Assembly (NCBI GenBank): GCA_008360955.1
Contig: LUCM01004340.1
Coordinates: 31,237 to 95,236, forward strand
Length of the DNA stretch: 64,000 nt
Reading direction: 5' to 3'
Source: Fasciolopsis buskii
Lineage: Eukaryota > Platyhelminthes > Trematoda > Plagiorchiida > Fasciolidae
In this document: one piece after another, positions 33,156-47,110 of the stretch
Layout: each line of letters opens with the position of its first letter
Numbering within the stretch: position 1 is the first letter of the stretch
Translations under genes and position numbers: made by a program
The notes under the pieces: generated by a model
Told to the model about the DNA's origin: nothing
What the model saw: the letters and a program-made list of their open reading frames with translations, nothing else
Database searches by the model: none

Positions 33156-36100
33156 ATGTTCCCGTTCTGTTCTATTCTTTACTTTAATGGTATCTTTCTG
33201 TTTTTTCTTCCTGTCTTAGGCAACTCATTGCTGTGACTCACTACCGAACCGATGTTTCTCTTTATCTGTGCATTCTTCTTAGACACACAGGACTCAACTA
33301 AAGAAATTCGTCGTTTGTTTCAATCCGAATTTCTTTTTAGATCGTTTTTAAAAAACTGGACATGCCATTGATAAAATCACCTCGTTATCGCTTTGGCTCC
33401 TTGGGTCTGTCCATCAGATTCTTCATACATTAAGGCAGTCACACTCTCGTTGTTTAGCCTGTGGTCTGTGGTTTTAGGCATACGGCCCTTTGAATTTCGT
33501 GGCTAGGCCTAGTGTAACGTAAGCGAGATTACAATTGACTGGGCCCCGTCGCTATTTCCGGCCTCCTAAACTAATGTCCAGATCCCAGTTTTTCCCGCGT
33601 ATGTTCGTTTGGTAATTCTCAGAGAGCACGTGGCACTGGTTTTCCGCGCGCGCGAATTTCTATCCTGGCGATTGTCGTGACCCCGGAGCCTATTGCACCC
33701 AGACTCCCGATCAGAAAGTTATAAGTAAGAAGACGGAACATTAGTTACAACTGATTGATCTAAAACATGTTTTACAATGCTGTATTGCAAATGGACTTCT
33801 GTTTCTCGTTGTTCAGTAATTTCTCTTTGAAAAGTGGGAAACTCAAGAAGTGGAAGGGATGAAGAGATTATTCAACAGAATTACTTTTCTGCCGATTTGG
33901 GTTCTGGATGGATGTTGCGACGTTTGTGACGCCAGTAGATCAGTTGTAGTACATGCGGCTAGCTCATCGCTGGAATTTCGGTTGGGAATGTTAGGTGGAA
34001 ATCGAGCAAAATCCGACACGTATTCTGAGGATTTCGTCGTTCGGAGAGGTTTTAGGTGGAGAACCCATGTAGCATTCGCTTAGAGATACGTTGATCATGG
34101 GAACTTTCAGTTCATTACATGCCGTATTAGTTGTGAGAGGTACTGTCGTATTTGTACAAACTTTAGACTAGATTTCAACCCAGAATGGAAAATAACTCCC
34201 ACCAGATGCAAGATATCTCTTTGGAAAAGTCAACCGATCCGATGTGGTGATTGCAGCAAGAAATGAACCAGTTGTCTCTCATTGAAACAGAAACTGTTTT
34301 GGGACAGACTTCGGTCATTCAGACTATTGACTATTGGGACAGATTTTGCCAATACCTGTTGCTCTTCACTTTGGACATGAGAGCTTTCTGTATTCCTCTT
34401 CCAAAATAGGTATAGACCCGGAATGGGATGTTTAAAAAGAGACAGATTACTGGCACGTTTACAGAATTGATAGTTGTATTGGGAAAATGTTCCTTTGATT
34501 CGGTTTGCACATGAGTTTTGACTAAAATGTCCATGTGCTTCAGCGGACTTTAAGATTGCATGCTTCAGCGTCCATTAAACTGTTATTAACTGTTCCAATC
34601 ATTTCGCCTATACGTCTGCCACTCGTGACAGTTAAATGGCTAGAGCAAACCGTACCCGATAGCATAAAAATGTTGCCAGCAACTTGACAAAGATGCCATA
34701 GCATGTAGAGCCCTGAAGCATCGTCCTGACACCAAGTATCTCTACTGAATGTCTGCATTTTCCTGGTACTTGTCAGTCAGTCCCGAGAATTACGAAACTC
34801 GTCTGTTGACGGATTGCATGCTCACCGAGAACCTCGGAGGATATAGCAAGATGTGATGGCCTCGAAGTCGCTGATACTGTATTTAGCCTGCATTTCACAG
34901 TAAATCGTGTTTAATAGTCCCTTTCCATGATGTTTCAATTTCTTCATTTTCTAGGAATTTTAGGCCTTTGATTTGAGGTATTCCTGAAAGTGACGGAAGC
35001 AAGAAATCGCTGTTTAGGACTTACTCATTTATTCACATTCCGTAGGCATTTGGTTTGCTGTTTTGGCGAAACACGAGATGGTTTCAGGTGAGTAATCAAA
35101 ACAAAAACGCTCTTACTAAGAGTACTGTTTTTAAATGGCATTACGTGCTTTGAAACAGAGAACACAGAAGCACTGCATATGGTTTGCGAAGAATTGATGT
35201 GTCAGTATAGCCACGTGATCATTCTTAAATTGTTGGAATCTCCTCATGTGTTGTGGTAGCGAATTAGTGAAGCCATGGTGGATGGTGGTGTATTAATGGG
35301 CTCACCAGACTAACAGGCTGCAATTTCATTAATGACTGAGAACAGAGAGATATCAGAACCAAGGATGCCTACAGAATTCTGGCGAGGATAGAACGCTGTG
35401 CTCACTATTGATTTTTCGGTTTTGCTGCTCAAGTCTGTTTGTTTATCAGTTTATCACAAGGGATTTAAATTACATAATTAAGAACTGAAACGTCCCAGTT
35501 CACATCTGTGCTTATTTGGTCCGATAAAACTCCTCCATTCCCTGTGGAATGTGGAAAATGTGGTCTTGACCAGAAGTAACAGTATTCCCAGGTTTGGTAA
35601 AGGTGTCCATTTTAACTTAGATGCGAAATTGTCCATCAGAAATGTGAACTCAGACAAAGAAAATACACATAAACAACGATCCAGCTGTAATCTAGAATTT
35701 TTTCATGGAGTTTATTTCCAGTAAATTAGTTTGAAATGTGTTATGTACAGTTAGCACATCAGTCAAATTTACCTACTTACTGCGGCTGATTCTCTGACGA
35801 GAACAGCCCTATTTCATGACTCCCGTTCCGGCTGCTCATGTTTAGGTGTTAGTAGCTAGGTGGTTTCCGATGCCGGTACAATTCGGCACTCATTATTGGG
35901 TGCTGGACGTTATGAGGTCGAAGCACAATCAGGCCGTTAATTCTGGGTTTGATGTACAATTGTTGAAATATGGTTTTTAACGCTAATGTTTCTTTTAGCC
36001 GGTAATACTTGCTCTACAAAGAGGGACAGCATGTTTACTAGGGGCATCGTTAGTAGCGTTACCTACCATATAAAAACTTATATTAATTGCAAGTGTATAA

Positions 36101-37780
36101 CTGAATCTCAACCAGCTTAAAGTGAACAGGACATCCCGCTTGACTCGTTGGAATTACCTATCTGAGTGTGTACTCATCAAGATCTAAGTGGGACTGAAAC
36201 CAGAGAAGAATAAATAGTCCGTGCCTCCGATACTCTAATGGTTAGGTTCTTCGTGCTTGCTCTTGGTTGTACCGATTCTGTTTAGCAGCGCTTGACATGC
36301 AGCGTTGCATTTCACTGGTTTTGATGATTTGGAATCAGCCGTACTCATGCACGATTGTGTTGGCATAAGCTATGCACTTCATATTTCTACTCTGGTCCTC
36401 ATGGACTATTCCAGCTGATCGTACGTTCGTGAGCGTGTGTTTGTGTGCGCACATGTTCATGGCTTTTCAAGCTTTTCATCCTACCCTATTTTGATTATGA
36501 TTCATGCAGATACCTGTAACTACCGGTTCTCAAAAATACTCAGAAAGAACGAACGAGAGAACAAACTATTTAAGTTTGTAAGCACTAGCCAACTTGAACC
36601 CTCCTCAGTTTACCATTTACACTCTGTGGAATAAGTGGGTAATTTGTTTTGACTGTCAAGGTGCCCTGACATTTCGGGCACACTAAGTTTCAGGAATTTT
36701 CACTGCACGCAGAAGCCGAACTGTGAAGCCTGTTAGTCTGTGAAAATCAACCAAGTTGTTATTTAGCTGGTCCCGTTTTTTCATATCATGACTGATTTAG
36801 TGAAGATAACGAGGCGCAGACGCACTCCAGGCTCGTTTGTTCTAATTCTAACTTTGCTGGCCAAAAGGGAACGCAAATATACACGAGAATTGGTCTCTGC
36901 ACAGAACCCACAAAACGTAGCAATGCAATTACGCGCATCTCACAATAAATTTCGCGTGAGGTTTTGATACTGTGGGCTGCTGTAAATGCCATTTTTTTCA
37001 CTGACATTTGAAAGCAGTACACACGGGAATGTGGTGGAGAAACCGTTTCCTGTTGCAAGCCATAGATTTGCTTGTGATAGTCGAAAGCTCGACTTAAGGG
37101 TGTTGCACAAACTTCGTAACAAATAGGTCAATTATCCAGATTCTGCCACACTGATTACGGACTGATAAACGTGTTTGTTTTTGAATGCGAATGATTTTAT
37201 GTGGCATTTTGAAACTATATTGGAATCATTGGTTGCTCAACACTAGCACACTTTCCGAGACACTGGTCCAGTTTTTCGCATTGCTACCACGAGCTTTCCT
37301 CGTACGCTGCAGGCAAGACATTTATTTCGGATTGGAATGGGCAAGAGATTACCAGATGTGTGATTGTATCATAACTGTACAACACTCAGTTTACTAGCGT
37401 AGATCTGAGTAACAACGGTTTGTAGCTATTTGTCCAAACCTAGATTAATATTAGAAGCAAACAAAATGGGGAATCGTTTGTGCGAACCATTTTCTTGCTG
37501 TCAGTACCAAAACGCGGCAACCTCTGGAGCTGTTTTGCCTAGTAGGCGGTTGTATATTTTACTCTAGGTAGTTACGATCTTCATTGTTCCTTTAATCTCT
37601 ATTCTGAGTATTTGTCGTTTGGAACATGGTAAGTGGATAGAAGAGAGCGAACATGTTGTAAGTATGATTAGAATATTACTTTTTCAAACCCGTTATGAGT
37701 GGTACAGTGACTGTCGATTACTAGTCAGAGTATCTCAACAAGGCTTTCTTCTATATGTACCTTTTGGCTCAAGTTTATAG
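33156..37780. other. no supportable gene
   Basis: Downstream of ALG11 I find no consensus AATAAA in the first few hundred bases and no motif-bearing frames. Short frames on both strands are unconvincing. Confidence 0.5.
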
Positions 37781-38014
37781 CAGTTATTTTGTACTTGACA
37801 ATAGAATTTGCCAGAGGCGTACTCCAGGGATCACCCGTGTATGGCAGGAGGAACTTGACAAAAAACATCGTTGCCGTCTAATCAATGTCATCATTATTTC
37901 CCGTTTACTACAAAATGGTACCGACGCTCGAATCTTTCCATCTAGCTTACCTGCTGTGGATACCAAAAAGGATAATCTTCATAGATTTACAGATAAACTC
38001 AGCAAATCAGAAAG
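37781..38014 (+). other. possible exon, product unknown
   Basis: An open segment between a TTTATAG acceptor and an AAAG/GTGAAG donor. The reading frame (ITRVWQEELDKKHRCRLINV, then LLQNGTDARIFPSSLPAVD) has protein-like composition. It exits in phase 2, which fits entry into the candidate exon at 41,898. I do not recognise a family. It could equally be chance open sequence. Confidence 0.25.
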
Positions 38015-39411
38015 GTGAAGCTGTTAGATATTCTAATTGTTGTGAAAGTGATATTTCCCAACAGTTCAAGATAGATAAGGATAACAGTTAGACAGACTCA
38101 TTTACGTTGACTGGTGTGAACGATTGGATTGGTATAGTCATAACTTTCCCAGTGTATTGTGTCATCATTTTGATCACGGAAATCCATGCTAACCTCAGCA
38201 TTGTCCGACTGTTTTTGAACGTAGATTAAAGAATAGCACAGATAAGTTGAAGTTACTTCAACAGCCTACATTTGGCCATAAATGAACTCAAAAAACAGGT
38301 TGTAAAACCCTTGAATTGTCCTGCTCATCCATGATGAGGCTGAGGGAATAACCTATTTATTAATTTCATGTTTTTACGGACCTATTTAATCACATTTTGG
38401 TTGCCTGAGGCAAATTTATGGGGTTCTTCCAACACACCTGTTCGTACTGAAACCTCCTCCAAACTAACGGGACAATATCTTTATTATTAATATTATTATT
38501 AGTATTTGGAAATAAGTGGGGATGACTAAGTTTATTTCGGTAGAGTATGATCCGTTTTGTTTCATGACCACAGCTTATTTTCTGTTCATTGTCGATAGAT
38601 ATCTCACAGGGAGCACTAACAAGTTTCTCTCACTTCGAGTTCAGGATGGTGATACGCTGCTTTATCTTGTTTTTTTTCTGACGGCATTTCTAAGACTGGC
38701 CGATGCGGTAAACTTGCAAATGTTAGTGATAACGCTCAATCGTCGATTCAGAATCCCTGTGACTCAGAAATATGTCTTTCTAAAATGCATTTGTCTGAAC
38801 ACCGTAGATTTCATCTTGTCCATCTTTGGGAACATGCAGTGAAACAACGTTGAAGATAACTGCAAAACTGCAGGGTAACTCATTTTGTCCGGCTGTAATG
38901 AATCTGTAAATGTTTCAACTATCCCTCTTTTACGCTTGCAAGAGACGGATTATCAACGGTATTCATATAGCTGGTTTTACAGGATCACCATAAGTTGCAA
39001 AACTTTAATCCATCCGCTCACGTCCCAATCATAATTGGAGTGGGCGTTTGGTTTTGTCACACTAATTTGACTTAACGATCACTGAAGTTATGTCCTAGGA
39101 AACCGAAGGTTTTTCTGGCAGTTCACAAGAGAGAAATTTGATATTTCGCCCATCCAAGATTATGTAATCGAAAATAGTAAAAGACTAGAGTGGCTAAAGT
39201 CGTTTTAGTTCTCATGTATATATGTACGCTCGCACTAGGATCTTCTTCGTATGACAGGAGTGCGGGAGGATCGGAACTCCATTTTTGGAATCGCAACTAT
39301 ACTCGCCGGTTAGTCTTGGGCTAAACACTGCTAACCTACAGAAAGACGGCACTAGAAACAAAGGTGGTATATATTTTAGTCAGTAGTGTGTAAACAAGTA
39401 AATAGATTCCC

Positions 39412-39466
39412 CTAAATATATGACCAGTTTCGCAATTATTTCCACTCATCAGACATTTATGCCCGA
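39412..39466 (-). ncRNA. hammerhead ribozyme, intact core
   Basis: Minus strand: TCTGATGAG, a weak stem II (TGG...TTG with G-U pairs), CGAAAC, TGGTC. The invariant CUGAUGA and GAAA and a GUC triplet are all present. Stem I partners (ATATAT after the triplet, ATAAATGT before the core) pair only partly, so folding is less certain than for the 13.5-kb copy. Confidence 0.6.
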
Positions 39467-39496
39467 CTCTAATCCGTAAGTTCTTACTGTAAGAGA

Positions 39497-39562
39497 ATTA
39501 TCGGGCGTGCATGCTTGATTAATGGCAATAACGGCGAAATCGGTCGTATACTTCCGGGACTC
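39497..39562 (+). ncRNA. degenerate hammerhead core
   Basis: Plus strand: CTTGATTAATGGCAATAACG, then GCGAAATCGGTC. The CUGAUGAG box is altered (TTGATTAA), but stem II, GAAA and the GUC triplet remain, so it is a decayed partner of the minus-strand core. Confidence 0.5.
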
Positions 39563-41897
39563 TGGTTATTCCTTCAAATACTACTAACTGAAAAAAATAT
39601 GTAACGTGCAGCAAACAGCAAGCCAGTGCATCTTCGGAGAAGATTGGACGCCTTCTGACCTGCATCTTTGAAAGGCGGAAAAACTTCGCGATCCGAAACC
39701 CGTTGTGACCAACAGAATGCACCACTTAGACATTCATAATCAAGGTGGTTCCTTACAAGATACAAGCTGTGCGGATACCATTGTGAGTCTACCGTCGAAC
39801 CACTAACAGCCACGGCATCTAGAGCTGTTCTTTTCTGGGCTCGTACACCGATAATTGACTTGTTCATATAGTTGTAAGGAGTCGCGTTGCTAAAGCGTAC
39901 CGCATATCACGAAGTATATACAAAACCACCCATTTAAGAACAAAAATATGGTGGGTCTCTCTGTTTTAATATCCGTTTGTCGCTGTCGCTAGTTCTAGCA
40001 CCCTCAGTCGGTCATCTCGACTCTAGTTCAGTCCCAGCCTGCCTAATCAAGTGAGGAAGATCAAATGGCCCTCGGCGGCTCATGGCGACAGTTTTGTATA
40101 TTTGTCATTATCAAATGGTTTATATGTAGGTTCACATAAGAGAGTTCTTGTGCGCCGAGCGCCCTCCATCTCTTGTTTGGTCATCATGGTGAATGCCGTT
40201 TCCGTTCTCCTCTGAGTGTCACAAATCAGACCACTTCTAGTCAGTCCACGGGCTAGGGTGCCTGGGTTATTCCGCAGTTTTCCTCGGACTTGCAGTCGAT
40301 CCACTTCCAAGCCTCCCTGTTGTTGAATTGACGACAGAGGAGTTTGGCGGTCAGTCTGGTTCTTCTGGGTTTGATTGTGCTTCACCTTTGTATGACTCAC
40401 TGGACCGAAGCAAATTGGCCATGCGTTTTTGGCATTCGCCCGTGGCCTCTCCTTAGACCATGGGGTTACACTGCACCGGAAAAGAAACATATGAAGCTTG
40501 GTTCACCAGAAAGAGATCGCGAAAATGCACTATTTCGACGGTTTTGGCGAGTGGCTTATTTTCTGAAGAAAAGTAAATCAGGTGGAACAATCAGAACTTG
40601 TCCCGTTCGGCAGCCTGTTTCCTTTTGCACCCACAAAACTAGAATGACATGTTTTGTATTTCGGTTTGCTTTAGTCTTGTGCTTACAGTATTTTATTCTA
40701 TTGGTTGGTTCAAAATCTTGTTCTGAAAAACGATTTGACAAGTGATGCTGTTTATTTGCGGTACGCTTTCCCGTTGGTGGGGTCCATTAGTTCCCCGGGG
40801 AGGATATCGAAACAGCGAATGCTAATTTACTGTTTGTTGGCAAGTTGACATGATTTACTTGATAACTAAGCCTCTCTATTAGTTGTTACTACTTTATTCT
40901 TTACATATCCATTCACCTTTACCAGAGAACCGTACTTGCGATAAACAACTGTTTTTGATCAACGCTACCGCATAATGGGGGACACGTGTGAACGAACGCG
41001 ACCGACGAATGAACACATTCGCACACGTAGAATACCTTGGTCGGTGATCGACGCCCACTGATCTTGATCCTGGTTTTTTCTTGACACACTCTAGTCTAAT
41101 TTCATTTTTCTTGTGCTCCATTCTATGAATCGTTCGTTGTGCTTACATCTGGTGCATAAGGACACACGGATTCGTGATTAAGCACATGTTACCTGAGAGC
41201 CGAAATGTAGGAACTTTGACAGTCAATGTTGCAGATGTCAATGAATTACTCCGAACGCACAGTTAATACACCAGTTTTGCTGTGCTCTTCACACTTTGGC
41301 CGTTAAACTACCACACTGGTAAATTTGAATAACTAAGGCGTTTGTTTTTAGTAGCAGAGCATTTATTGTCATTTCCGAAGGATCCAACAGGAACCACCAA
41401 TGTCCAGATTACTTTTATGAAACCATAGAGCAACACACAACTATTTCATTTTTCTTAGGAATCATCAGCGATGCAGCAGAATCATGCCCGAACTGAGATA
41501 CGAAACCGAGACAAAAGTCTGTTGGTCGAATGTCTTACACGCTCCGCTAGCCGGGGATGCTGTGAATAGTTCATCGAACATAACCACCATATAATATACC
41601 TCCGTTATCTGTCACCTGATCTAGCAGGCCAAAGATCTTTGCTCGCCAGATGGCCAATCTCTAAGTGATGAACAATGAATCATTTTAAATGCCCTAATTA
41701 TACGAGTGCTCGACGGAATAGTAATAATAATTTTCACTCATATATCCTGTCCCGTATTTTCTGAACGTTCAAACCTGGTTAGAACGATGGAATATACAAA
41801 TCAGTAATCCAAACCAAATTTCACAACAGAGTTATTCACTTCATGTTGTTTAGAAAAGAAAGGAATGGGAGAGTGAAAATGTACAGGATATTCTCAG

Positions 41898-42070
41898 ATC
41901 AGTTTGCATGTTCATCTCTCCAAATCTTGTGCAATCGATGCATCTTCTGGACATAATTCTCAAGCAATTCGTGTTTCGCTCCCAGTCAGCAGTTCTCCAG
42001 TGCCTCTTGGGAATGATTATCGGTCCACTATTTCGACTGGTAATTCATCGAATCTCTGCGCACCCGCAGT
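41898..42070 (+). other. possible exon, product unknown
   Basis: Open segment with a good acceptor (ATATTCTCAG) and donor (GCAGT/GTATGT). In the frame that follows from the candidate exon at 37,781 it reads as a helical, hydrophobic stretch (SMHLLDIILKQFVFRSQS, then LLGMIIGPLFRLVIHRIS). A second frame is also open and serine-rich, so the coding frame is not certain. No family recognised. Confidence 0.25.
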
Positions 42071-44416
42071 GTATGTTCCGGTTATGCTTAACCATTATTG
42101 GATTTTTGTTTCAGATTGGTCGTAGTTGTCGCAAAAACTAACGCGATTGGATGAGCGCAGATTAATTTGTCAAGTTTCCAGTATCCCAAATTGTAACTGT
42201 CGTTTTCAGAAGACTGAAATTTTTACAACGCACATTAAAGCGTCATAAGCATTCTTTTCAGTCATGTCCTTCGTTCACTTTGTAACAAAGCCTCAAAGGA
42301 GACACAGGGAGATCCTATTTATTGGCAGTTTTGACTAAATTTTTCTATCTGTGCCGAGGTCCCCCCTATATTGACCACAGGAGATGAAGATGATTTCATC
42401 CGGGGATGTTGACGTGCACTATTTAGGAATGATCTTACACGTGTAACTTACGTCTTAGTCTGAATTTAAACTAGGAAGTGGCCTCTTTGACTGGATTTTA
42501 ATTTCGGAGACCTTTAAGCAAATCCCACTTGGTATGTTATAACAACTCTGGCAACTTTCTTACTGGGCAGCCAATCATTTTGAGTTCAGTTTGCCTCAGA
42601 ATCAGTTTCACATTCTAGACACTAAACACCCAACAGACAGCAAACTGAAGGTTTTGGTCAGCACCGATTAAGTGGATGGTATTCTCACCACAAACGTCCG
42701 GGCTCGTTTTCGACTAACCAAATGACTCTAGAGGACTTCTATGATTGGTGCTTAGCGTGATCACGCCACTGACTTCCAAAAAATTTCCGCTGAAGGTTCA
42801 GGTCCACGTTCCTTACGGTTCGTCTTTGCACTCGAGCAATCCAATGGACAACCGGAATACAGCCGACAAAAAAGGAGCAATTCGGACAAGTCAGTCTGAT
42901 GACAACATTCCGGGCAAGTTTGTATCACTATACTGTTTACCTCTAGGGAGAACTGCTGTTGAATTAAAATCTGTGCAGTTGAAGCACCGACATCCTTAAC
43001 TAGGGTTAGGCACGGATTCGTTAATCACAACTTATTCCATACGTTTTCGGTGTTTATAGAGGAAACGACGTTGCGATGCATACTGCATTATCCTGACTGT
43101 AGTGGTTTTCTATTGTCAATCCAGATACTGCATGTATTATGCAACTTCCGATATGCTAAGGAAAAGTGTGATAATGCCCATTCTTTCGATGTTTTTTGGG
43201 TCGGAACTCACGGATGTCAGCTACCTCAAAAAACTGTCTTGAGAACATTCTTCTGAAGTAAAGAAGTACTGCAAAGTATAATACTCAAGCAAGAATAGTG
43301 CAAAATGCCTTGAATTCAGGAAAATATTTCGCGGAACTTGGTGCTCTGATTTCAATCAAAAATAAAAATCTCTTTTTGCCAAAGCTTCACATGGCCAAGT
43401 TCTGGGAAACAAAATTGGCATTAGAGTTGGTCGTCCTAGAGGCGATTAAATATGAATGAAATTCTTGCATATTCTATGGATCCTATCACAATTAACAGAT
43501 GTAGTGTACTGCCTCAATAAGCCTATCCCATTTTAACATTTATCGCACCGTGGTCACTTGACTTTACAGCCTGAAATTATCCGATGTCAATTTATGGCAT
43601 TATTCGACTTGAAATATGCAGCGTAACATTATATTTTCTTTTAGGAATTTAATCACTCAAACTGGTACATTATTGGAACGCATAGACACCGAGACTTTTG
43701 TTTGTTTTTTTTCATTTCGTACGACATACCACGTCTGAACTCCGATACTTTTTTGAACCAGCTTAGATTGGCCGATTCTTCATTCTTGGGTGATGGGCTG
43801 TTCGCTGTTTGTGTTAGAACACCTTAGTTGACCCAAAACGTTTGAGTGAGCAGTGTTGCTTCTCTGGAAAAATTCTGGCGGCACAAGTTGACCGATTACG
43901 GCTGGCGAAAATTTGAGCAGTGACAAAATGTAGCTTGTTGTCCTGAACCAAAGCGGTCAAAAGTGATGAATAATTGTGGATACTTGGGAAATAAACTGGA
44001 CACAGTTAGTACAAACTTGTTAGTGCAACTCCTCACCGAGAAGTTATTGGGAAAGGTTAATCGATTAAGGGTTATTCAATGGTCAGTTAAACTGCCGCAT
44101 TATGGCCCGCTTGAAATCAGGGGATTTTATAGAAAGAAGAATCATGCTGATGAAGGCTTTCACAACTCTTTAAGGTATGAAAAGCTTTCCCAAAGCCTCA
44201 ATCCACTGTTGATTGTCCACTGGTTATTTTCCAGTAGCTCTACTGACTTCTGTTGTTGGTATCAGGCCATTGGTTATTGGATCAAGTTGCACCAGATGAA
44301 GTGAATTTAAGACCAAATTATAGACACAGTACACCGGCACTTCATTAGTGATTTCCTGGGGCCAACAACGTGAATTGATAGCCTGATGTGATTTTCACTT
44401 ATGGTTGTAATTTCAG

Positions 44417-44542
44417 CGAAGGAAAAATGACTCTGTTTCTCTCAAAGTTGTGGACGAAAAGCCAGCCAGAAACTACTGGACAAGGCCGCGAGGCTACAAA
44501 ACAAAACAGAAGTCTGTAGTGGTGTTCCTTGATGGACAAATA
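44417..44542 (+). other. possible exon, product unknown
   Basis: Exactly 126 bp between TTGTAATTTCAG and a consensus GTAAGT donor, open in frame 1 (RRKNDSVSLKVVDEKPARNY, 42 codons). The splice signals are good. I cannot identify the product or link it firmly to neighbouring candidates. Confidence 0.25.
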
Positions 44543-45804
44543 GTAAGTGTTGGCATTGTCATAAGCAGAGAAAAGAAGTTTTCATGCAAGTCACTGAACT
44601 TGTCTCCATAAGTATTTAATCTTGGTTAATTTCTTTTGAATCTAATAATCGTCACTTAAGCAGATGTGAGTGTTGATAACTGGCGAATGAGGCAGTTCAA
44701 AGAGGCGTGGTTGACGTTTTAACTATTTTGCTTGCATAACAATAAATATTTGTCTTCTCCCCATAAAAATGGAATGAATGATTATGTGCAAATTTCTAGC
44801 GGTAGTTTATCTTTCTAGCCAGACCCAAACTCTACTTTCATTAGCTTTTTAGGGGATTTGTGATGTAAATGCTACATTAATCAAGACAGAGTCTAATCCT
44901 TTAAACCCACGTTTATTATTCGGGCATCCTTTCGGAAGGAATTTCGGAGCAGGTCGGAAGCCAGTGTATATTGCGGTGCTTTTTGTGTGCAGCTGGTAAA
45001 AGTCGATAACACGGTGCTGGCAGTAGTGCTTACTTGACGGGTGTTTTACTTACCATGCAATAATTTTCTTAGGGCACATTTCGTTGGCTTATTCCAGCTT
45101 GAGCGGTTTCGTAGATCTGTCAAGCTGTTTCTCCGAAAACTAACTTAGGAGGCGAATTTCGTGTAACTCCCAGACAGATAGTCAAATAGATCAACAAGAA
45201 GATTGGATAACGAAAAATTTAATTAATCTGCAAAATTCTGCTGTAGTTGTTTGCCAAATCCGAGCATCCGAGTTCGTATAAAACCTGTCAAATTCCTCCA
45301 ATTTTATTTCAGACATAGTCTTTCAACCAAATACCGTGGCTTTCCTTCACTATGAAACCGTTGTTATAGGACCGAAAGGCTGAAATCCGAATAAGATCAT
45401 GTTGGCATTAGCGGAAACTGTTTTTGTAATCAAACATTCGTTGCGTTATTCAAACATAATGTCCTTTCCAGAACCTAGTAGTTTGGTCGTAGTATTAATT
45501 CCGGTTATTTACTTTATTCATTTTGAAATAGAGTACATTTTTTTCTCAGTAAGTTAGAAGAGAACTGGAAGAATGTTACACGTACGGCTAGTATCGCTCA
45601 CAAGTATGGCACTCTTCGCGCAATCGTAGCCGTGTACCCGCTCATCATTTCATACTTTTATTGTCAAACAAAGTTTACAATTTCAGACAGGGAGAATTCA
45701 CCTGAAAACATTGATTGTTACAATGGAAACGCTTAAATGAAGGCAACAAATGAGGAGTTGTTCAAACAATCAAAGTTTGTAGATATCAGAACCAAATGAC
45801 GTCA

Positions 45805-45985
45805 GAAGTGTATCGAAAGATCGATGCGCCATGTATTGGTTCTAATTGCAAATTATGCAAATAATTAATAATAATGTTGTTGGTAGATGCAATGTCCCAA
45901 CCGCATTTGAGTGTAGAACTTGCCTTAAGAAAGACTACCCACGGTAATCGAAACGTTGCACATTGCATCTATCAATAACGCCGTT
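45805..45985. repeat. shortened relative of the 26.3-kb palindrome
   Basis: Shares with 26,250-26,705 the left block TCGATGCGCCATGT and a right block CTTAAGAAAGACTACCCACG followed by GTAATCGAAACG and ATCTATC. The inner palindromic arms are missing. The short hairpin followed by CGAAAC is conserved. Confidence 0.7.
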
Positions 45986-46052
45986 AGTAACATTATATCA
46001 TTCGCAATCAAAGTTTCTTTTGAAATGCTTTCATCCTTTTTTTCTTTTCCAG

Positions 46053-46252
46053 CCATATTGTTAGCTAAAAAGGACGGTACACATCTGTCCGCAATGAGTA
46101 CGAATCACGTTAACACCAGTATGAGTAGCATGCCGGTTAACGACTGTGTGGAAGATGGCAGTGTCAACGTGAATCGTGTTTGTAAACATGCCACTTTCTT
46201 AGAAATCGTTATAACAAAACATTTGAATGGAAGAACCGAGACAATATTTTAA
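46053..46252 (+). other. possible exon, product unknown
   Basis: Follows a strong polypyrimidine tract and acceptor (TTTTTCTTTTCCAG). The open frame (LLAKKDGTHLSAMSTNHVNT) runs to a stop at 46,250-46,252. A donor could lie inside it at GTTTGT near 46,178. No family recognised. Confidence 0.2.
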
Positions 46253-47084
46253 CAGCATAATCAGAGCAGGTATTCAAACAACGAAAGATCTGTATGGATA
46301 AGACAAGAAAGTAACAAATAAACGAAAAAACCATCTATTTTACACTAAACGAATATGAAAGTACAGTAGCAAGAGTCTTATAACACTATTGCAGATATAG
46401 AAACATCATCATAAACCTGCGCTTGATTTGGTATGAAAGCACCTCAGAATAAAAGATCATGAGATTAGGTTGGAGCTACGTAAATAGACTGATTGAGATG
46501 TTTTTATGAACGAAAGAAAAAATGTTTGCAATGCTAGCAGGTGGGGCAAAGTAGAGAAGAATGCTCACGTAGTCGACGCACACTCGAGGAAAACGATGTA
46601 TAATTGTTTCCCTTAGCCAGGAAATGATCGAGCATAAAATCTGTGGTTGCCTGAACGCATCTGATACGTGAAGCTCGTAATACACATCATTGATATACGT
46701 CCGAGAAATAAAGGTGCGAATAATTTGCCCCAGAGAACATCCGATTTATTACCAAGGCCTTCGGGGAAGTTTTCAGAGCAAAAGTCAAATTAGGTTAGAA
46801 AAGTAATCTTCCGGATAAAGAAAAGGAGACCAGAAAAGAGGATAGGATTTTTTGTTGTTAAAAGAATCAGGAATCGGAGAACCGAGCTAAATGCAGGATA
46901 ATGGTCGAGATAAACCACCATTTCGGGTGACAAAATAACGGAAATCCAGGTAAATCACACACAAAATGTAACGAAAAGGCTAACGGGGTGAGAGAAGCAA
47001 GAAAAATGTTGGTATTAGTCGGGCTGATTGAATGGTCCGGGATTTGGGGGAAGCGAAACGGAAGTCAATCAGGGCATAAATTTG

Positions 47085-47110
47085 GGAGAGAGAGAGGGAG
47101 AGAGAAAAAA
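47085..47110. repeat. (GA)n tract
   Basis: Short purine tract of GA repeats running into A-rich sequence. Confidence 0.85.

Larger units (their letters stand above)
39370..39590. repeat. hammerhead repeat, copy 3 (compact)
   Basis: Compact diverged member of the palindromic family. A minus-strand core (39,412-39,466) and a plus-strand core (39,497-39,562) are separated by about 60 bp. The right end CTTCCGGGACTCTGGTTATTCC still resembles that of the 61-kb copy. Confidence 0.65.

Noticed and set aside
35795..35830. CTGACGAG at 35,795 as a further hammerhead core
   Set aside because: No stem II hairpin or GAAA box follows at the right distance.
40080..40490. 136-codon minus-strand open frame
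   Set aside because: Basic, low-information sequence without a recognisable domain, and nothing in the context supports it. It may be repeat-derived.
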